64,000 nt of DNA from an uncultured Bacteroidales bacterium (GTDB lineage: Bacteria > Bacteroidota > Bacteroidia > Bacteroidales > UBA932): the NCBI GenBank assembly GCA_900541925.1, contig UQMB01000014.1:1-64000 (forward strand), given 5' to 3'. Within the stretch, counting starts at the first letter, position 1. Each line of letters opens with the position of its first letter. Below the pieces are notes generated by a model that saw only the letters and a list, made by a program, of their open reading frames with translations, ran no database searches and had not been told where the DNA came from. Both the position numbers and the translations under genes were made by a program. This document shows, piece after piece, positions 32,717 to 40,867 of this stretch.

Positions 32717-33235
32717 TTAACCGTTGAAAACCTTGGACATAGGCACGCCGCGAAGACCTGCTACAGTGTATGCGTCCCTCATCTGGGTCAGAGCGGTCAC
32801 CGTAGCCTTCACGAGGTTGTGAGGGTTTGATGAGCCCCTTGACTTGGCGAGGACGTTCTGCACACCGGCAGACTCGAACACTGCACGCATCGCACCGCCG
32901 GCCTTGACACCGGTACCTGGAGCGGCAGGCTTCATGAATACGCGGGATCCGCCGAACTTGGCCTCCTGCTCGTGAGGGATGGTGGTGTTGATCACCGGAA
33001 TCTTGACAAGATTCTTCTTTGCGTCCTCGACGCCCTTGGCGATGGCGGCGGTAACCTCGTTCGCTTTGCCGAGACCATAACCTACCACACCTTTCTCATC
33101 TCCCACAACGACAATTGCCGCGAAGCGGAAGTGACGTCCACCCTTGGTCACCTTGGTGACCCTGCGGATGGCGACCAGTCTGTCCTTGAGCTCAAGGTCA
33201 GATGTCTTTACTCTTTTAACATTCGTATTTGCCAT
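32717..33235 (-). CDS. rpsE: 30S ribosomal protein S5
   Basis: 172 residues: DLELKDRLVAIRRVTKVTKGGRHFRFAAIVVVGDEKGVVGYG (S5 N-domain), then PAAPGTGVKAGGAMRAVFE and RGSSNPHNLVKATV. Decoding-fidelity protein of the 30S body. Confidence 0.98.
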   Translation of the reverse strand: MANTNVKRVKTSDLELKDRLVAIRRVTKVTKGGRHFRFAAIVVVGDEKGVVGYGLGKANEVTAAIAKGVEDAKKNLVKIPVINTTIPHEQEAKFGGSRVFMKPAAPGTGVKAGGAMRAVFESAGVQNVLAKSRGSSNPHNLVKATVTALTQMRDAYTVAGLRGVPMSKVFNG

Positions 33236-33246
33236 TGTCTCTTGTA

Positions 33247-33609
33247 TTAGAATACGAGGCCGCCTTCACGGGCAGCGTCCGCCAAACTCTTAACTCTTCC
33301 GTGGAAAAGGTAACCGCCACGATCAAAGCAGATGGTGGTGATACCCTTAGCGAGAGCGCGCTCCGCGACGGCCTTGCCGACGATCGCTGCGGCTTCGATT
33401 CCGGTCTTGCCTTTGCACTGTGCGGCAAGTTCCTTGTCGTTGGATGCGGCAGCGCAAAGGGTCTTGCCCTGCTCGTCATCGACAACCTGTACGTAAATCT
33501 GCTTGTTGCTGCGGAATACGACCATACGAGGACGCTCGGCAGTTCCGTTGACATGCTTACGTATACGGTAGTGAATCCTTCTTCTTCTTTCAATTCTGTT
33601 GAGTGCCAT
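33247..33609 (-). CDS. rplR: 50S ribosomal protein L18
   Basis: 120 residues beginning MALNRIERRRRIHYRIRKHVNGTAERPRMVVFRSNKQIYVQ and ending with FDRGGYLFHGRVKSLADAAREGGLVF. Binds 5S rRNA. Confidence 0.97.
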   Translation of the reverse strand: MALNRIERRRRIHYRIRKHVNGTAERPRMVVFRSNKQIYVQVVDDEQGKTLCAAASNDKELAAQCKGKTGIEAAAIVGKAVAERALAKGITTICFDRGGYLFHGRVKSLADAAREGGLVF

Positions 33610-33624
33610 AATTCAATCCTCCTT

Positions 33625-34185
33625 TTATTTTGCGGCCGCTGTCTTGCCCGCCTTGCGACGAAGCTGCTCACCGACGAACTTGATACCTTTACCCTTATAA
33701 GGCTCCGGCTTACGGAATGAACGTATCTTGGCAGCCACCTGGCCTACAAGCTGCTTGTCACAGCTCTTGAGCACCAGCAGCGGATTCTCGCCTTTCTTGA
33801 CATCCGGAACTTCAGCCTTGACCTCAGATGGGAGCATAAGCTGAATCTCGTGTGAGAAGCCAAGAGAGAAAGTGAGGATCTGGCCGCTGACGGCGACACG
33901 ATAACCTACACCCACCAGCTCCTGCTTAACAGTGAACTGCTCGCTCACACCTACGACCATGTTGTGCGCAAGAGCACGGTAGAGTCCGTGCATGGAGCGG
34001 TGACGAGGCTGGTCTGTCGGACGGGCGAACTTGATCTGATTGTCCTCAATGGTGACAGTGATGTCCGGATCTATCTTCTGGGACATCTCACCATGAGGTC
34101 CTTTAACCTTCAGCACGTTGCCGGAGAGGAGCTCGGCGCTCACCCCGGTCGGAAGGCTTACAGGCAATTTACCAATTCGTGACAT
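33625..34185 (-). CDS. rplF: 50S ribosomal protein L6
   Basis: 186 residues: MSRIGKLPVSLPTGV, VKGPHGEMSQKI, and the C-terminal RKPEPYKGKGIKFVGEQLRRKAGKTAAAK. Confidence 0.98.
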   Translation of the reverse strand: MSRIGKLPVSLPTGVSAELLSGNVLKVKGPHGEMSQKIDPDITVTIEDNQIKFARPTDQPRHRSMHGLYRALAHNMVVGVSEQFTVKQELVGVGYRVAVSGQILTFSLGFSHEIQLMLPSEVKAEVPDVKKGENPLLVLKSCDKQLVGQVAAKIRSFRKPEPYKGKGIKFVGEQLRRKAGKTAAAK

Positions 34186-34207
34186 TTAAATAATAATGTG
34201 TTTAAGA

Positions 34208-34603
34208 TTAATATACGTAGCAAATAACTTCACCACCGATGCCAAGCTCTTTGGCCTCCTTGTCGGTGATGATGCCCTTGGAGGTGGAAAGCACGGCGAT
34301 TCCGAGTCCGTTGAGGACGCGAGGCATGCTCTCTACATCAGTGTACTGGCGCAGACCCGGAGTTGAGACGCGCTCGATCTTCCTGATTGCGGCGGCCTTG
34401 GTCTGAGGGTGATACTTGAGGGCGATCTTTATGGTGTTGTACGGGGTACCCTCCACTACCTTGTAACTGAGGATATAGCCCTTCTCACAGAGAATCTGGG
34501 TAATGGCGACCTTCATCTTGGAAGAAGGCACTTCCACTATCTTCTTGCCTGCACTGTATGCATTGCGAATTCTGGTGAGATAATCTGCAATTGGATCAGT
34601 CAT
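34208..34603 (-). CDS. rpsH: 30S ribosomal protein S8
   Basis: 131 residues: MTDPIADYLTRIRNAYSAGKKIVEVPSSKMK, RVSTPGLRQYTDVESMPRVLNGLGIAVLSTSKG and GGEVICYVY. Confidence 0.98.
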   Translation of the reverse strand: MTDPIADYLTRIRNAYSAGKKIVEVPSSKMKVAITQILCEKGYILSYKVVEGTPYNTIKIALKYHPQTKAAAIRKIERVSTPGLRQYTDVESMPRVLNGLGIAVLSTSKGIITDKEAKELGIGGEVICYVY

Positions 34604-34625
34604 ATTCTTTAATATTCTTTAATTT

Positions 34626-34895
34626 CTACCAACTTGCCTTCTTGACTCCAGGGATGAGACCGTTGCTGGCCATCTCACGGAACTGGATGCGGCTGATGCC
34701 GAATGCCCTCATATATCCCTTAGGACGTCCGGTGAGGGAGCAGCGGTTGTGGAGGCGCACAGGAGAAGCGTTCTTAGGGAGCTTGTCGAGAGCTGCCCAG
34801 TCGCCGGCCTCCTTGAGAGCCTTCCTCTTCTCGGCATACTTGGCTACGAGTTTGGCGCGCTTAACCTCGCGGGCTTTCATTGATTCCTTTGCCAT
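34626..34895 (-). CDS. rpsN: 30S ribosomal protein S14 (zinc-free type)
   Basis: 89 residues: MAKESMKAREVKRAKLVAKYAEKRKALK, VRLHNRCSLTGRPKGYMRAFGISRIQFREMA. It lacks the CxxC pairs of the short zinc form, so it is the longer zinc-independent type. Confidence 0.97.
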   Translation of the reverse strand: MAKESMKAREVKRAKLVAKYAEKRKALKEAGDWAALDKLPKNASPVRLHNRCSLTGRPKGYMRAFGISRIQFREMASNGLIPGVKKASW

Positions 34896-34901
34896 AGTAT
34901 A

Positions 34902-35498
34902 TTATTTGTTATGTTTCTTGAATGGCAGCCCGAATGCGGCGAGAAGAGCGTGGCACTCCTCATCGGTCTGGGCCGTGGTTACAAAAGTGATCTCGAGTCC
35001 GTGGATGCGCGGATTCTTGTCGATGTCGATCTCAGGGAAGATGACCTGCTCCTTGAGTCCGAGGGTGTAGTTACCCCTGCCGTCCATGTTCTCAGCGATA
35101 CCGTTGAAGTCACGGATACGAGGGAGGGCGACCCTGATGAGTTTCTCGAGGAACTCGTACATCTTCACGTTGCGGAGCGTCACCTTGGTTCCGATAGGCA
35201 TGCCCTTACGGAGTTTGAAGTTGGAAACGTCCTTCTTGGAAGTGGTCACGATGGCCTTCTGACCGGTGATGAGAGCGAGCTCTTCAGCTGCCTCCTCGAC
35301 GATCTTCTTGTCCTGGGTGCCGGCGCCGATACCTTCGTTGATGGTGATCTTGACGAGGCGCGGAACCTGCATCACGGTAGAGTATGAGAACTGCTTCATC
35401 AGCTTGTCCACAATCTCCTCCTTGTAAACCTTCTTGAGGTCAGGTACATAACCTGTAGGCAGGGCCTGAGCCTGAACCGTTGCGTTTTTCTTTGCCAT
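34902..35498 (-). CDS. rplE: 50S ribosomal protein L5
   Basis: 198 residues: PRLVKITINEGIGAG, ELALITGQKAIVTTSKKDVSNFKLRKGMPIGTKVTLR, FPEIDIDKNPRIHGLEITFVT. A short N-terminal extension rich in Ala/Gln precedes the core. Binds 5S rRNA. Confidence 0.98.
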   Translation of the reverse strand: MAKKNATVQAQALPTGYVPDLKKVYKEEIVDKLMKQFSYSTVMQVPRLVKITINEGIGAGTQDKKIVEEAAEELALITGQKAIVTTSKKDVSNFKLRKGMPIGTKVTLRNVKMYEFLEKLIRVALPRIRDFNGIAENMDGRGNYTLGLKEQVIFPEIDIDKNPRIHGLEITFVTTAQTDEECHALLAAFGLPFKKHNK

Positions 35499-35500
35499 AA

Positions 35501-35818
35501 TTATTTGATCTCCTCCCCAGATTTTTTAGCGAAACGGACTTTCTTGTCTCCTTCCATCCTATAGCCCACGCGGGTAGGAGTGTTGCTCTTAGGATCGATG
35601 AGGTTGAGGTTTGAAATATGAATAGCAGCCTCCTGCTTGAGAATGCCGCCCTGAGGCTGTTTCGCATTCGGCTTGGTGTGCTTGCTTACCATATTGATAC
35701 CTTCAACGATGGCGCGGTCCTTTGACGGATCCACGGAAAGGACCTTACCGGTCTTTCCCTTGTCGTTACCGGCATTCACATACACGGTGTCGCCTTTCTT
35801 AATATGTAACTTCTTCAT
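35501..35818 (-). CDS. rplX: 50S ribosomal protein L24
   Basis: 105 residues with the KOW motif at the start (KKGDTVYVNAGNDKGKTGKVLSV) and GGILKQEAAIHISNLNLIDP. Lies 2 nt from rplE. Confidence 0.98.
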   Translation of the reverse strand: MKKLHIKKGDTVYVNAGNDKGKTGKVLSVDPSKDRAIVEGINMVSKHTKPNAKQPQGGILKQEAAIHISNLNLIDPKSNTPTRVGYRMEGDKKVRFAKKSGEEIK

Positions 35819-35831
35819 AATGCTTGTTCAA

Positions 35832-36197
35832 TTAAAGGACCTCCGGTGCCAGTGAAACGATTTTCATAAAGTTGGCACGAAGCTCTCTGGCTACAGGCCC
35901 GAAGATACGCGTACCGCGGAGTTCGCCGGCGTTGTTGAGAAGCACGCAGGCATTGTCGTCGAAACGGATGTAAGACCCGTCCGGACGGCGGACTTCCTTC
36001 TTGGTGCGCACAACTACAGCTTTTGAAACCGTACCCTTTTTGGCGTCACCGCCAGGTATGGCACTCTTGATTGCAACGACGATCGTGTCGCCGACAGTCG
36101 CATAACGATGGTGAGTACCGCCAAGCACGCGGATGCAGAGAACTTCCTTTGCACCGCTGTTGTCGGCCACCTGTAAACGTGTTTCCTGCTGTATCAT
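35832..36197 (-). CDS. rplN: 50S ribosomal protein L14
   Basis: 121 residues: MIQQETRLQVADNSGAKEVLCIRVLGGTHHRYATVGD, then GTRIFGPVARELRANFMKIVSLAPEVL. Confidence 0.98.
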   Translation of the reverse strand: MIQQETRLQVADNSGAKEVLCIRVLGGTHHRYATVGDTIVVAIKSAIPGGDAKKGTVSKAVVVRTKKEVRRPDGSYIRFDDNACVLLNNAGELRGTRIFGPVARELRANFMKIVSLAPEVL

Positions 36198-36200
36198 ATA

Positions 36201-36455
36201 TTACTTTGCTTTTTCTACGATTTCTACTAGTCTCCAGTTCTTTGTCTTGCTGAGAGGACGGGTCTCCATGATGCGTACGGTATCACCGATTCCGCACTCG
36301 TTCTTGTCGTCCTGAGCAACGAACTTCGTGGTCTTCTTGACGAATTTGCCGTAGAGAGGATGCTTCTCCCTGATCTTGACGGCAACGATGATGGTCTTGT
36401 CCATCTTGTCGCTGACCACCACCCCTATTCTTTCCTTACGAAGATTTCTTTCCAT
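36201..36455 (-). CDS. rpsQ: 30S ribosomal protein S17
   Basis: 84 residues: MERNLRKERIGVVVSDKMDKTIIVAVKIREKHPLYGKFVK, ECGIGDTVRIMETRPLSKTKNWRLVEIVEKAK. Confidence 0.98.
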   Translation of the reverse strand: MERNLRKERIGVVVSDKMDKTIIVAVKIREKHPLYGKFVKKTTKFVAQDDKNECGIGDTVRIMETRPLSKTKNWRLVEIVEKAK

Positions 36456-36470
36456 AAGATTGTCTCTGAT

Positions 36471-36665
36471 TTAGTTCTGTTTTTCTTTTTCAGCAAGGAT
36501 AGTGATCATAAGAGCTATATCCCTTCTGGTCTTACCGATTTTGGAAGTGTCCTCCAATGGAGAAATCGCGTGATTAATCTTCATTGTGTCAAGATTGCTC
36601 TTCTCAACCTCAATACGGTCGCGCAGGTCTGCTACAGACATTTCGCGTGCTTCTGATGCTTTCAT
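36471..36665 (-). CDS. rpmC: 50S ribosomal protein L29
   Basis: 64 residues of two-helix L29: SEAREMSVADLRDRIEVEKSN and ISPLEDTSKIGKTRRDIALM. Near the exit tunnel. Confidence 0.96.
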   Translation of the reverse strand: MKASEAREMSVADLRDRIEVEKSNLDTMKINHAISPLEDTSKIGKTRRDIALMITILAEKEKQN

Positions 36666-36683
36666 TTCTCTTTCTCCGATAAA

Positions 36684-37103
36684 TTATTCTGTATAATCCC
36701 TGCGGACAACGAACTTGGTCGCGATCGGGAGCTTGTTGGCGCCGAGACGCATAGCCTCCTTCGCCACAGCGAGTGAAACCCCCTCGGCCTCGAAGATGAT
36801 GCGGCCTGGAGTGATAGGCGCCACGAACGCATACGGGTCACCCTTACCCTTACCCATTCGGGTATCGAGAGGCTTCTTGGTGATCGGCTTCACAGGGAAG
36901 ACCCTGATCCAGATCTGACCTTCACGGTTCATACAACGCGAAATAGCCTGACGGGCAGCCTCAATCTGCTGCGCCGTGAGCCAACAATTTTCAAGGGTCT
37001 TGATACCGAAAGAGCCGAACGCAAGCTGGTTGCCCCTCTGGGCGTTGCCCTTCATGCGGTTCTTCTGTTCCCTTCTAAATTTTGTTCTCTTAGGTTGTAA
37101 CAT
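36684..37103 (-). CDS. rplP: 50S ribosomal protein L16
   Basis: 139 residues: MLQPKRTKFRREQKNRMKGNAQRGNQLAFGSFGIKTLE and the RMGKGKGDPYAFVAPITPGRIIFE loop. In almost all bacteria rpsC precedes rplP directly; here the upstream neighbour is a divergent DUF4294 gene and rpsC is ~10 kb away. rplP therefore needs its own promoter; a TAACTTTG box lies 83 nt upstream. Confidence 0.98.
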   Translation of the reverse strand: MLQPKRTKFRREQKNRMKGNAQRGNQLAFGSFGIKTLENCWLTAQQIEAARQAISRCMNREGQIWIRVFPVKPITKKPLDTRMGKGKGDPYAFVAPITPGRIIFEAEGVSLAVAKEAMRLGANKLPIATKFVVRRDYTE

Positions 37104-37186
37104 CTCAGTATTACTTTTAAAAATTTATTTCTCTAAAATCCTTAAAACCAACCCCTTACGCGGAAAGAGGCCATTTTTTGGGACTG

Positions 37187-37194
37187 CAAAGTTA
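37187..37194 (-). promoter_or_regulatory. -7 box (TAACTTTG) for rplP and downstream ribosomal genes
   Basis: Minus-strand TAACTTTG matches TAnnTTTG and would give a ~75-nt leader before rplP. The -33 region is weak. A promoter is required here because the normal upstream genes are absent. Confidence 0.55.
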
Positions 37195-37388
37195 GTAAAA
37201 AATTCCGAAATACCATAGTTATCCACAAAAAATTTGAAATATTTTCGACATTGGATTTGAATGGTCAACTTCCGTGATTTCAAAGCCTTGCAAACTTGGA
37301 GAAAAAGTTTTTCCGCGCATTTTCGACATCGCGTCACAGACGCTCCGGAGGCCCCGCCCGGCAGGCCGCGCCAATGGGCGGCAAGTTA

Positions 37389-37421
37389 TTTGCAGCGGCC
37401 AGCCGGAACTGCTTATATTTG
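37389..37421 (+). promoter_or_regulatory. promoter of the DUF4294 gene
   Basis: TTTG at 37389-37392, 21-nt spacer, TATATTTG at 37414-37421. The box ends 6 nt before a GTG start, so the transcript probably begins at or next to the start codon. Confidence 0.65.
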
Positions 37422-37427
37422 CAGCTT

Positions 37428-38120
37428 GTGAAAGTGAAGGCCATCATACTCTCCGCCGCCATCCTCGTGGCCGCGGCGCTTCCGGGACGCGCGCAGAACG
37501 TGCGCCGCATCACGGGCACGCCCATGTACTACAGCGTCGGCGAGCAGGGGGACACGGTCTTCCACGACACCCTGGACCCGGTGTGGGTGTTCCCCAAAGG
37601 CAAGGGGATGAAGTCCGGCGACTGGAGGAGGTATTACCGCCTCGTGCAGAATTTCAACAAGGTCTATCCCTACGCCCTGGTGGGGCGCAAGATGATGGCG
37701 CAGGTAGACAGCACCATAGCGGCCGATGTCAGCAAGCGCTCGCAGCGCAGCCGCTACATCAACGATGTGGAGAGGGAGCTGTTCCGGCTTTTCGAGAAGG
37801 ATATCAGGAACATGACCATCAACCAGGGGCTGCTGCTGATGAAACTCGTGGACAGGGAATGCGGGATGAGCGCCTACAACATCATCAAGACATACGAGAG
37901 CGGGTTTGCGGCCAACTTCTGGCAGCTCGTCGCGAGAATATTCTCCCAGGACCTCAAGTCGCGCTACGACCCCAAAGGCAAAGACGCCAAGACGGAAGAG
38001 CTCTGCAAGATCTGGGACTCCGGGGAATGGGACAGTTTCTACTGGTCAATATTCATGAGCGCTCCGCCGCGCACCGTCATCAAGACGGAAACCCTGAGCA
38101 GCGAGGTCCGGAAGCGCTAA
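37428..38120 (+). CDS. DUF4294 family exported protein
   Basis: 230 residues from a GTG start, with a signal peptide (VKVKAIILSAAILVAAALPGRAQ). The mature part contains the DUF4294 core: a RRYYRLVQNFNKVYPYAL motif, then AVQ-like helical region RSRYINDVERELFRLFEKDIRNMTINQG and GFAANFWQLVARIF. The family is specific to Bacteroidota and has no known function. An in-frame extension up to 37296 exists but would start upstream of the promoter. The stop overlaps the convergent lpxH stop by 4 nt. Confidence 0.75.
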   Translation: MKVKAIILSAAILVAAALPGRAQNVRRITGTPMYYSVGEQGDTVFHDTLDPVWVFPKGKGMKSGDWRRYYRLVQNFNKVYPYALVGRKMMAQVDSTIAADVSKRSQRSRYINDVERELFRLFEKDIRNMTINQGLLLMKLVDRECGMSAYNIIKTYESGFAANFWQLVARIFSQDLKSRYDPKGKDAKTEELCKIWDSGEWDSFYWSIFMSAPPRTVIKTETLSSEVRKR

Positions 38121-38857
38121 CGCGCGCGCAGCTCGAACCCTTCAGGGCTGAAACGCCCGAACGGCTTGCCCCCGTCCATCCAGTCCTTGAGAACGATGAG
38201 CCGGGAGCCGGTAGGCAGCACGAGGTCCACGGCATCATGAAAGTGCCCGAACACGAAATAATCCACCTTACGGCGCCCGGATTCCGACAGTGCGAACTTG
38301 TACAACGGCTCCTCCGCCCCACGGAAATGATATGGTTCGTGGGTGCGCCTGTTGGAGTTCGACAGACCGAGTCCTATACGGAAGGCAATCCAGGGATGCA
38401 GGGTGCTGAACATCTTCTGCAGCACCTTGTTATGGAACACTTTAAGCATGAATGAGTAACCCCTCCCCGCGCCGCCGAGCGCGTCTCCGTGCCCCAGGCA
38501 GAACCGCTTGCCTCCAAGCTCCGTATAGAACGGCTGGTCGAAACGGCGCATCCCGAGGCTCTCGAAATACGAGTAGCACCAGATGTCGTGATTGCCGGGA
38601 CAGAACCACACCTGCACCCCGCTGTCCATAAGGTCCACCAGGGCCGCTATCACCCGAGTCCCGCAGCGCGGCACCACATCGCGGTATTCATACCAGAAGT
38701 CCCAGATGTCGCCGAGCATGAACAGGGCCGCGGCCTTCTCGCGAGGAATTCCCTTGAGGAAGGAGACGAAGCGCGCCTCCCGGTCCGCCGGATCATTGAG
38801 GCCCAGCCCAAGGTGCACGTCGGAGACGAAATAGTATTCGTTGCGTTCCGCCATCAC
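38117..38857 (-). CDS. lpxH: UDP-2,3-diacylglucosamine diphosphatase-type phosphoesterase
   Basis: A 246-residue calcineurin-fold enzyme with all five metal-binding motifs: SDVHLG, GDIWDFWYEY, GNHD, GHGD and GHFH. The FWYEY insertion after the second motif is typical of LpxH, which releases lipid X and UMP in lipid A synthesis at the inner-membrane face. No signal peptide. It ends the minus-strand run ftsX-DUF3098-uppP-lpxH, and its stop overlaps the convergent DUF4294 gene. Confidence 0.88.
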   Translation of the reverse strand: MMAERNEYYFVSDVHLGLGLNDPADREARFVSFLKGIPREKAAALFMLGDIWDFWYEYRDVVPRCGTRVIAALVDLMDSGVQVWFCPGNHDIWCYSYFESLGMRRFDQPFYTELGGKRFCLGHGDALGGAGRGYSFMLKVFHNKVLQKMFSTLHPWIAFRIGLGLSNSNRRTHEPYHFRGAEEPLYKFALSESGRRKVDYFVFGHFHDAVDLVLPTGSRLIVLKDWMDGGKPFGRFSPEGFELRAR

Positions 38858-39673
38858 CTAAGCGAAAATGAAGAGCAGGGCCGCGACCACGACGCAGTAC
38901 AGCGAGAACCAGGACAACCTCGCCCGGCTGACGAGAGCCACCATGACCTTGCAGGCCACAAGCCCGGAGAGGAATGCGGCCGCAAATCCGACGGCAAGCG
39001 CCCCGAGCCCAACGCCCGGCGCCGCGGCGGCACCCTCTTTGAACATATCCAGAATGGAGAGGAACTGCTCTCCGAGTATGGGTATCAGTACCATGAGGAA
39101 CGAGAACTGGGCCATGTTCTCACGCTTCACCCCGCACACAAGCCCGGTGGCGATAGTGGTCCCGGAACGGGAAAGCCCGGGCGCCACGGCGCAGGCCTGG
39201 CCAAGCCCCACCGCAAGAGCCTGCCACCATGAGATGCCGTTGCGGCTGTTGTTGCAGACCTTCACCTTGCGGGTGAACACGTCAGAGAAGCACAGCAGAG
39301 CGGCAGTCACCAGCAGACAGGCGGCCACGGTGTGAAGGCTGTCTCCGAAAAGCGCCTCGACCTTGTCCTTGAAACAGAACCCCACTATGGCCACGGGAAC
39401 CATGGACAGGCATATCTTCAGGAAATAATCCGTCTCGTCGTTGTACCTGAACTTGAGGACACCCTTGAGGATGCGCCATATGGCGCCGCCAAACACCACG
39501 ATCGTGCTGAGCACGGTGGCGAAGTGCACGGTGACGGTGAAATCAAGAAAGCCCTCTCCGTCAACCCCGAGCAGGGACTTGAAAATCATAAGATGACCGC
39601 TGCTGCTGACAGGCAGGAACTCTGTAAGACCCTGCACTATGCCCAGCACGAATGCTTCCCACAACTCCATCAC
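38858..39673 (-). CDS. uppP: undecaprenyl-diphosphatase
   Basis: 271 residues with about eight hydrophobic helices and both BacA/UppP motifs: GIVQGLTEFLPVSSSGHLMI near the N-terminus and PGLSRSGTTIATGL in the middle. It recycles undecaprenyl pyrophosphate to the carrier form used for cell-wall and glycan synthesis. Overlaps the DUF3098 gene by 4 nt and abuts lpxH, so an envelope operon. Confidence 0.95.
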   Translation of the reverse strand: MMELWEAFVLGIVQGLTEFLPVSSSGHLMIFKSLLGVDGEGFLDFTVTVHFATVLSTIVVFGGAIWRILKGVLKFRYNDETDYFLKICLSMVPVAIVGFCFKDKVEALFGDSLHTVAACLLVTAALLCFSDVFTRKVKVCNNSRNGISWWQALAVGLGQACAVAPGLSRSGTTIATGLVCGVKRENMAQFSFLMVLIPILGEQFLSILDMFKEGAAAAPGVGLGALAVGFAAAFLSGLVACKVMVALVSRARLSWFSLYCVVVAALLFIFA

Positions 39674-39912
39674 TTCTCCTCCTTGTCTTTTCTGTCACGG
39701 AACTCTCCCGCAATCGCGATGCCGATCACCACAATGCCGGCAAGTATCACCAGCGGCGCCGCCACCAGTCTGCGGGCGTTGAACATCGCATAGTTGAAGA
39801 CCTGGGGGTCATCAGAACCTCCCCCGAGCATCAATATATAGCCCGCCGCCATCACTATGGCGCCGGCGAGCAGGAGTTTCAGCCCCTTGGGGGTTATAGC
39901 CATCTTATCCAT
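39670..39912 (-). CDS. DUF3098 small membrane protein
   Basis: About 80 residues with two hydrophobic helices (LLLAGAIVMAAGYILMLGG and LVILAGIVVIGIAIAG) separated by a short loop, the DUF3098 layout. Start is MDKMAITPKG or the internal MAITPKG at 39903. The family regularly sits between ftsX and uppP in Bacteroidota; function unknown. Confidence 0.75.
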   Translation of the reverse strand: MDKMAITPKGLKLLLAGAIVMAAGYILMLGGGSDDPQVFNYAMFNARRLVAAPLVILAGIVVIGIAIAGEFRDRKDKEEK

Positions 39913-39919
39913 ATAATTG

Positions 39920-40798
39920 TCAATAATATAAATCATCTTTAGGCGCCTCGGACAGCTTGCCAACAACAAAATAGGTGCTGAGCGTGCAGAGCAGCGCACC
40001 GGCGGCGAATATGATCCCGGCCGCAATCAGCAGCGAAGAGCGGCTCAACACAGAGAAGAACTCCGGGAAGGACCTGTTCAGCGCATACAGGATGCCTGAC
40101 AGGGCCGCCGTCGAGATGACAGAGGCCACCAGTCCCTGCACGAGAGCCGCTTTCAGGAACGGCGCCGTGATGAAAGAGCGCGTCGCACCGACCAGTTTCA
40201 TCGTATGGATAGTGAAGCGCCTTGCGTACACGCTGAGCCTGACCATGTTGTTGATGAGGGCGAAGGAGATGAACAGCAGCACAGCGATGAGCACGGCAAA
40301 CACTGCCGAGATCTTCGTCAGATTGGTGTCCAGAGCCTCCACAAGCCCCTGGCGGCTATCCACCTCATCGACAAGCGGAGAGGCGGAGAGGGCCTTGACG
40401 ACAAGCGCCAGACTGTCCGCGACAACATATTCCGCCTTCAGGGTCACGTCGGCCGACACCGGGACGGGCGAAGTCTCGAAAACGCTGAGGAAATCCTCGC
40501 CGAGCATCTTGGCGAGCTCCTTCTCACCCTCCTCACGCGACACAACGCGCACATCCTTGACATAGGGCAGCAGAGACGCCGAACCGGCGTATTTCTCCGC
40601 CTGCCCGCCGGTGACCTCCTGATTGAATATCACGGAAATCTTCATATTCTCCTTGAGATAGCGCGACACCCCGCCGACATTGACGGCCAGCAGGGCTGCA
40701 GCGCCCACAAGCAGAAGCACGAGGCTGATGCTTATGACGCTGGAGAGATAGGCGTTGACCATACGCCTGCGAAGCAACTTGTTCTCCCTCTTGGACAT
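39920..40798 (-). CDS. ftsX: cell-division permease-like protein FtsX
   Basis: 292 residues with four membrane helices: one near the N-terminus, an extracytoplasmic domain (~45-170), then three near the C-terminus (LIAVLLFISFALINNMVRLSVYARRF, VQGLVASVISTAALSGILYAL, AAGIIFAAGALLCTLSTYFVV). The RFTIHTMKLVGAT segment after the second helix is characteristic. With FtsE it activates cell-wall hydrolases at the septum; ftsE is not in the window. Confidence 0.92.
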   Translation of the reverse strand: MSKRENKLLRRRMVNAYLSSVISISLVLLLVGAAALLAVNVGGVSRYLKENMKISVIFNQEVTGGQAEKYAGSASLLPYVKDVRVVSREEGEKELAKMLGEDFLSVFETSPVPVSADVTLKAEYVVADSLALVVKALSASPLVDEVDSRQGLVEALDTNLTKISAVFAVLIAVLLFISFALINNMVRLSVYARRFTIHTMKLVGATRSFITAPFLKAALVQGLVASVISTAALSGILYALNRSFPEFFSVLSRSSLLIAAGIIFAAGALLCTLSTYFVVGKLSEAPKDDLYY

Positions 40799-40817
40799 CG
40801 GAATTCAAATCTGGCCT

Positions 40818-40862
40818 CAAAGATAATAAATATCGACTTATCGAAAAAAATTATTATCTTTG
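40818..40862. promoter_or_regulatory. divergent -7 boxes for ftsX and starch-synthase-like gene
   Basis: TATCTTTG occurs once on each strand: 40818-40825 on the minus strand for ftsX and 40855-40862 on the plus strand. The plus-strand box ends 5 nt before the ATG at 40868, predicting a leaderless message; the minus-strand box predicts a leader of about 15 nt. Confidence 0.65.
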
Positions 40863-40867
40863 TAACT

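Larger units (their letters stand above)
37104..37427. other. AT-rich divergent intergenic region at ribosomal operon break
   Basis: No gene is supported in this 324-nt gap. It holds a minus-strand -7 box for rplP, a plus-strand promoter for the DUF4294 gene, and an AT-rich core near 37195-37260 with one TTATCCACA sequence (37219-37227). It marks the point where the S10-spc ribosomal order is interrupted. Confidence 0.7.

Noticed and set aside
37219..37227. TTATCCACA, a perfect DnaA box in an AT-rich gap, suggesting a replication origin
   Set aside because: Only one box is present here, and another occurs inside yraN at 54772. No box cluster, dnaA or dnaN gene is near, and about one such hit is expected by chance.
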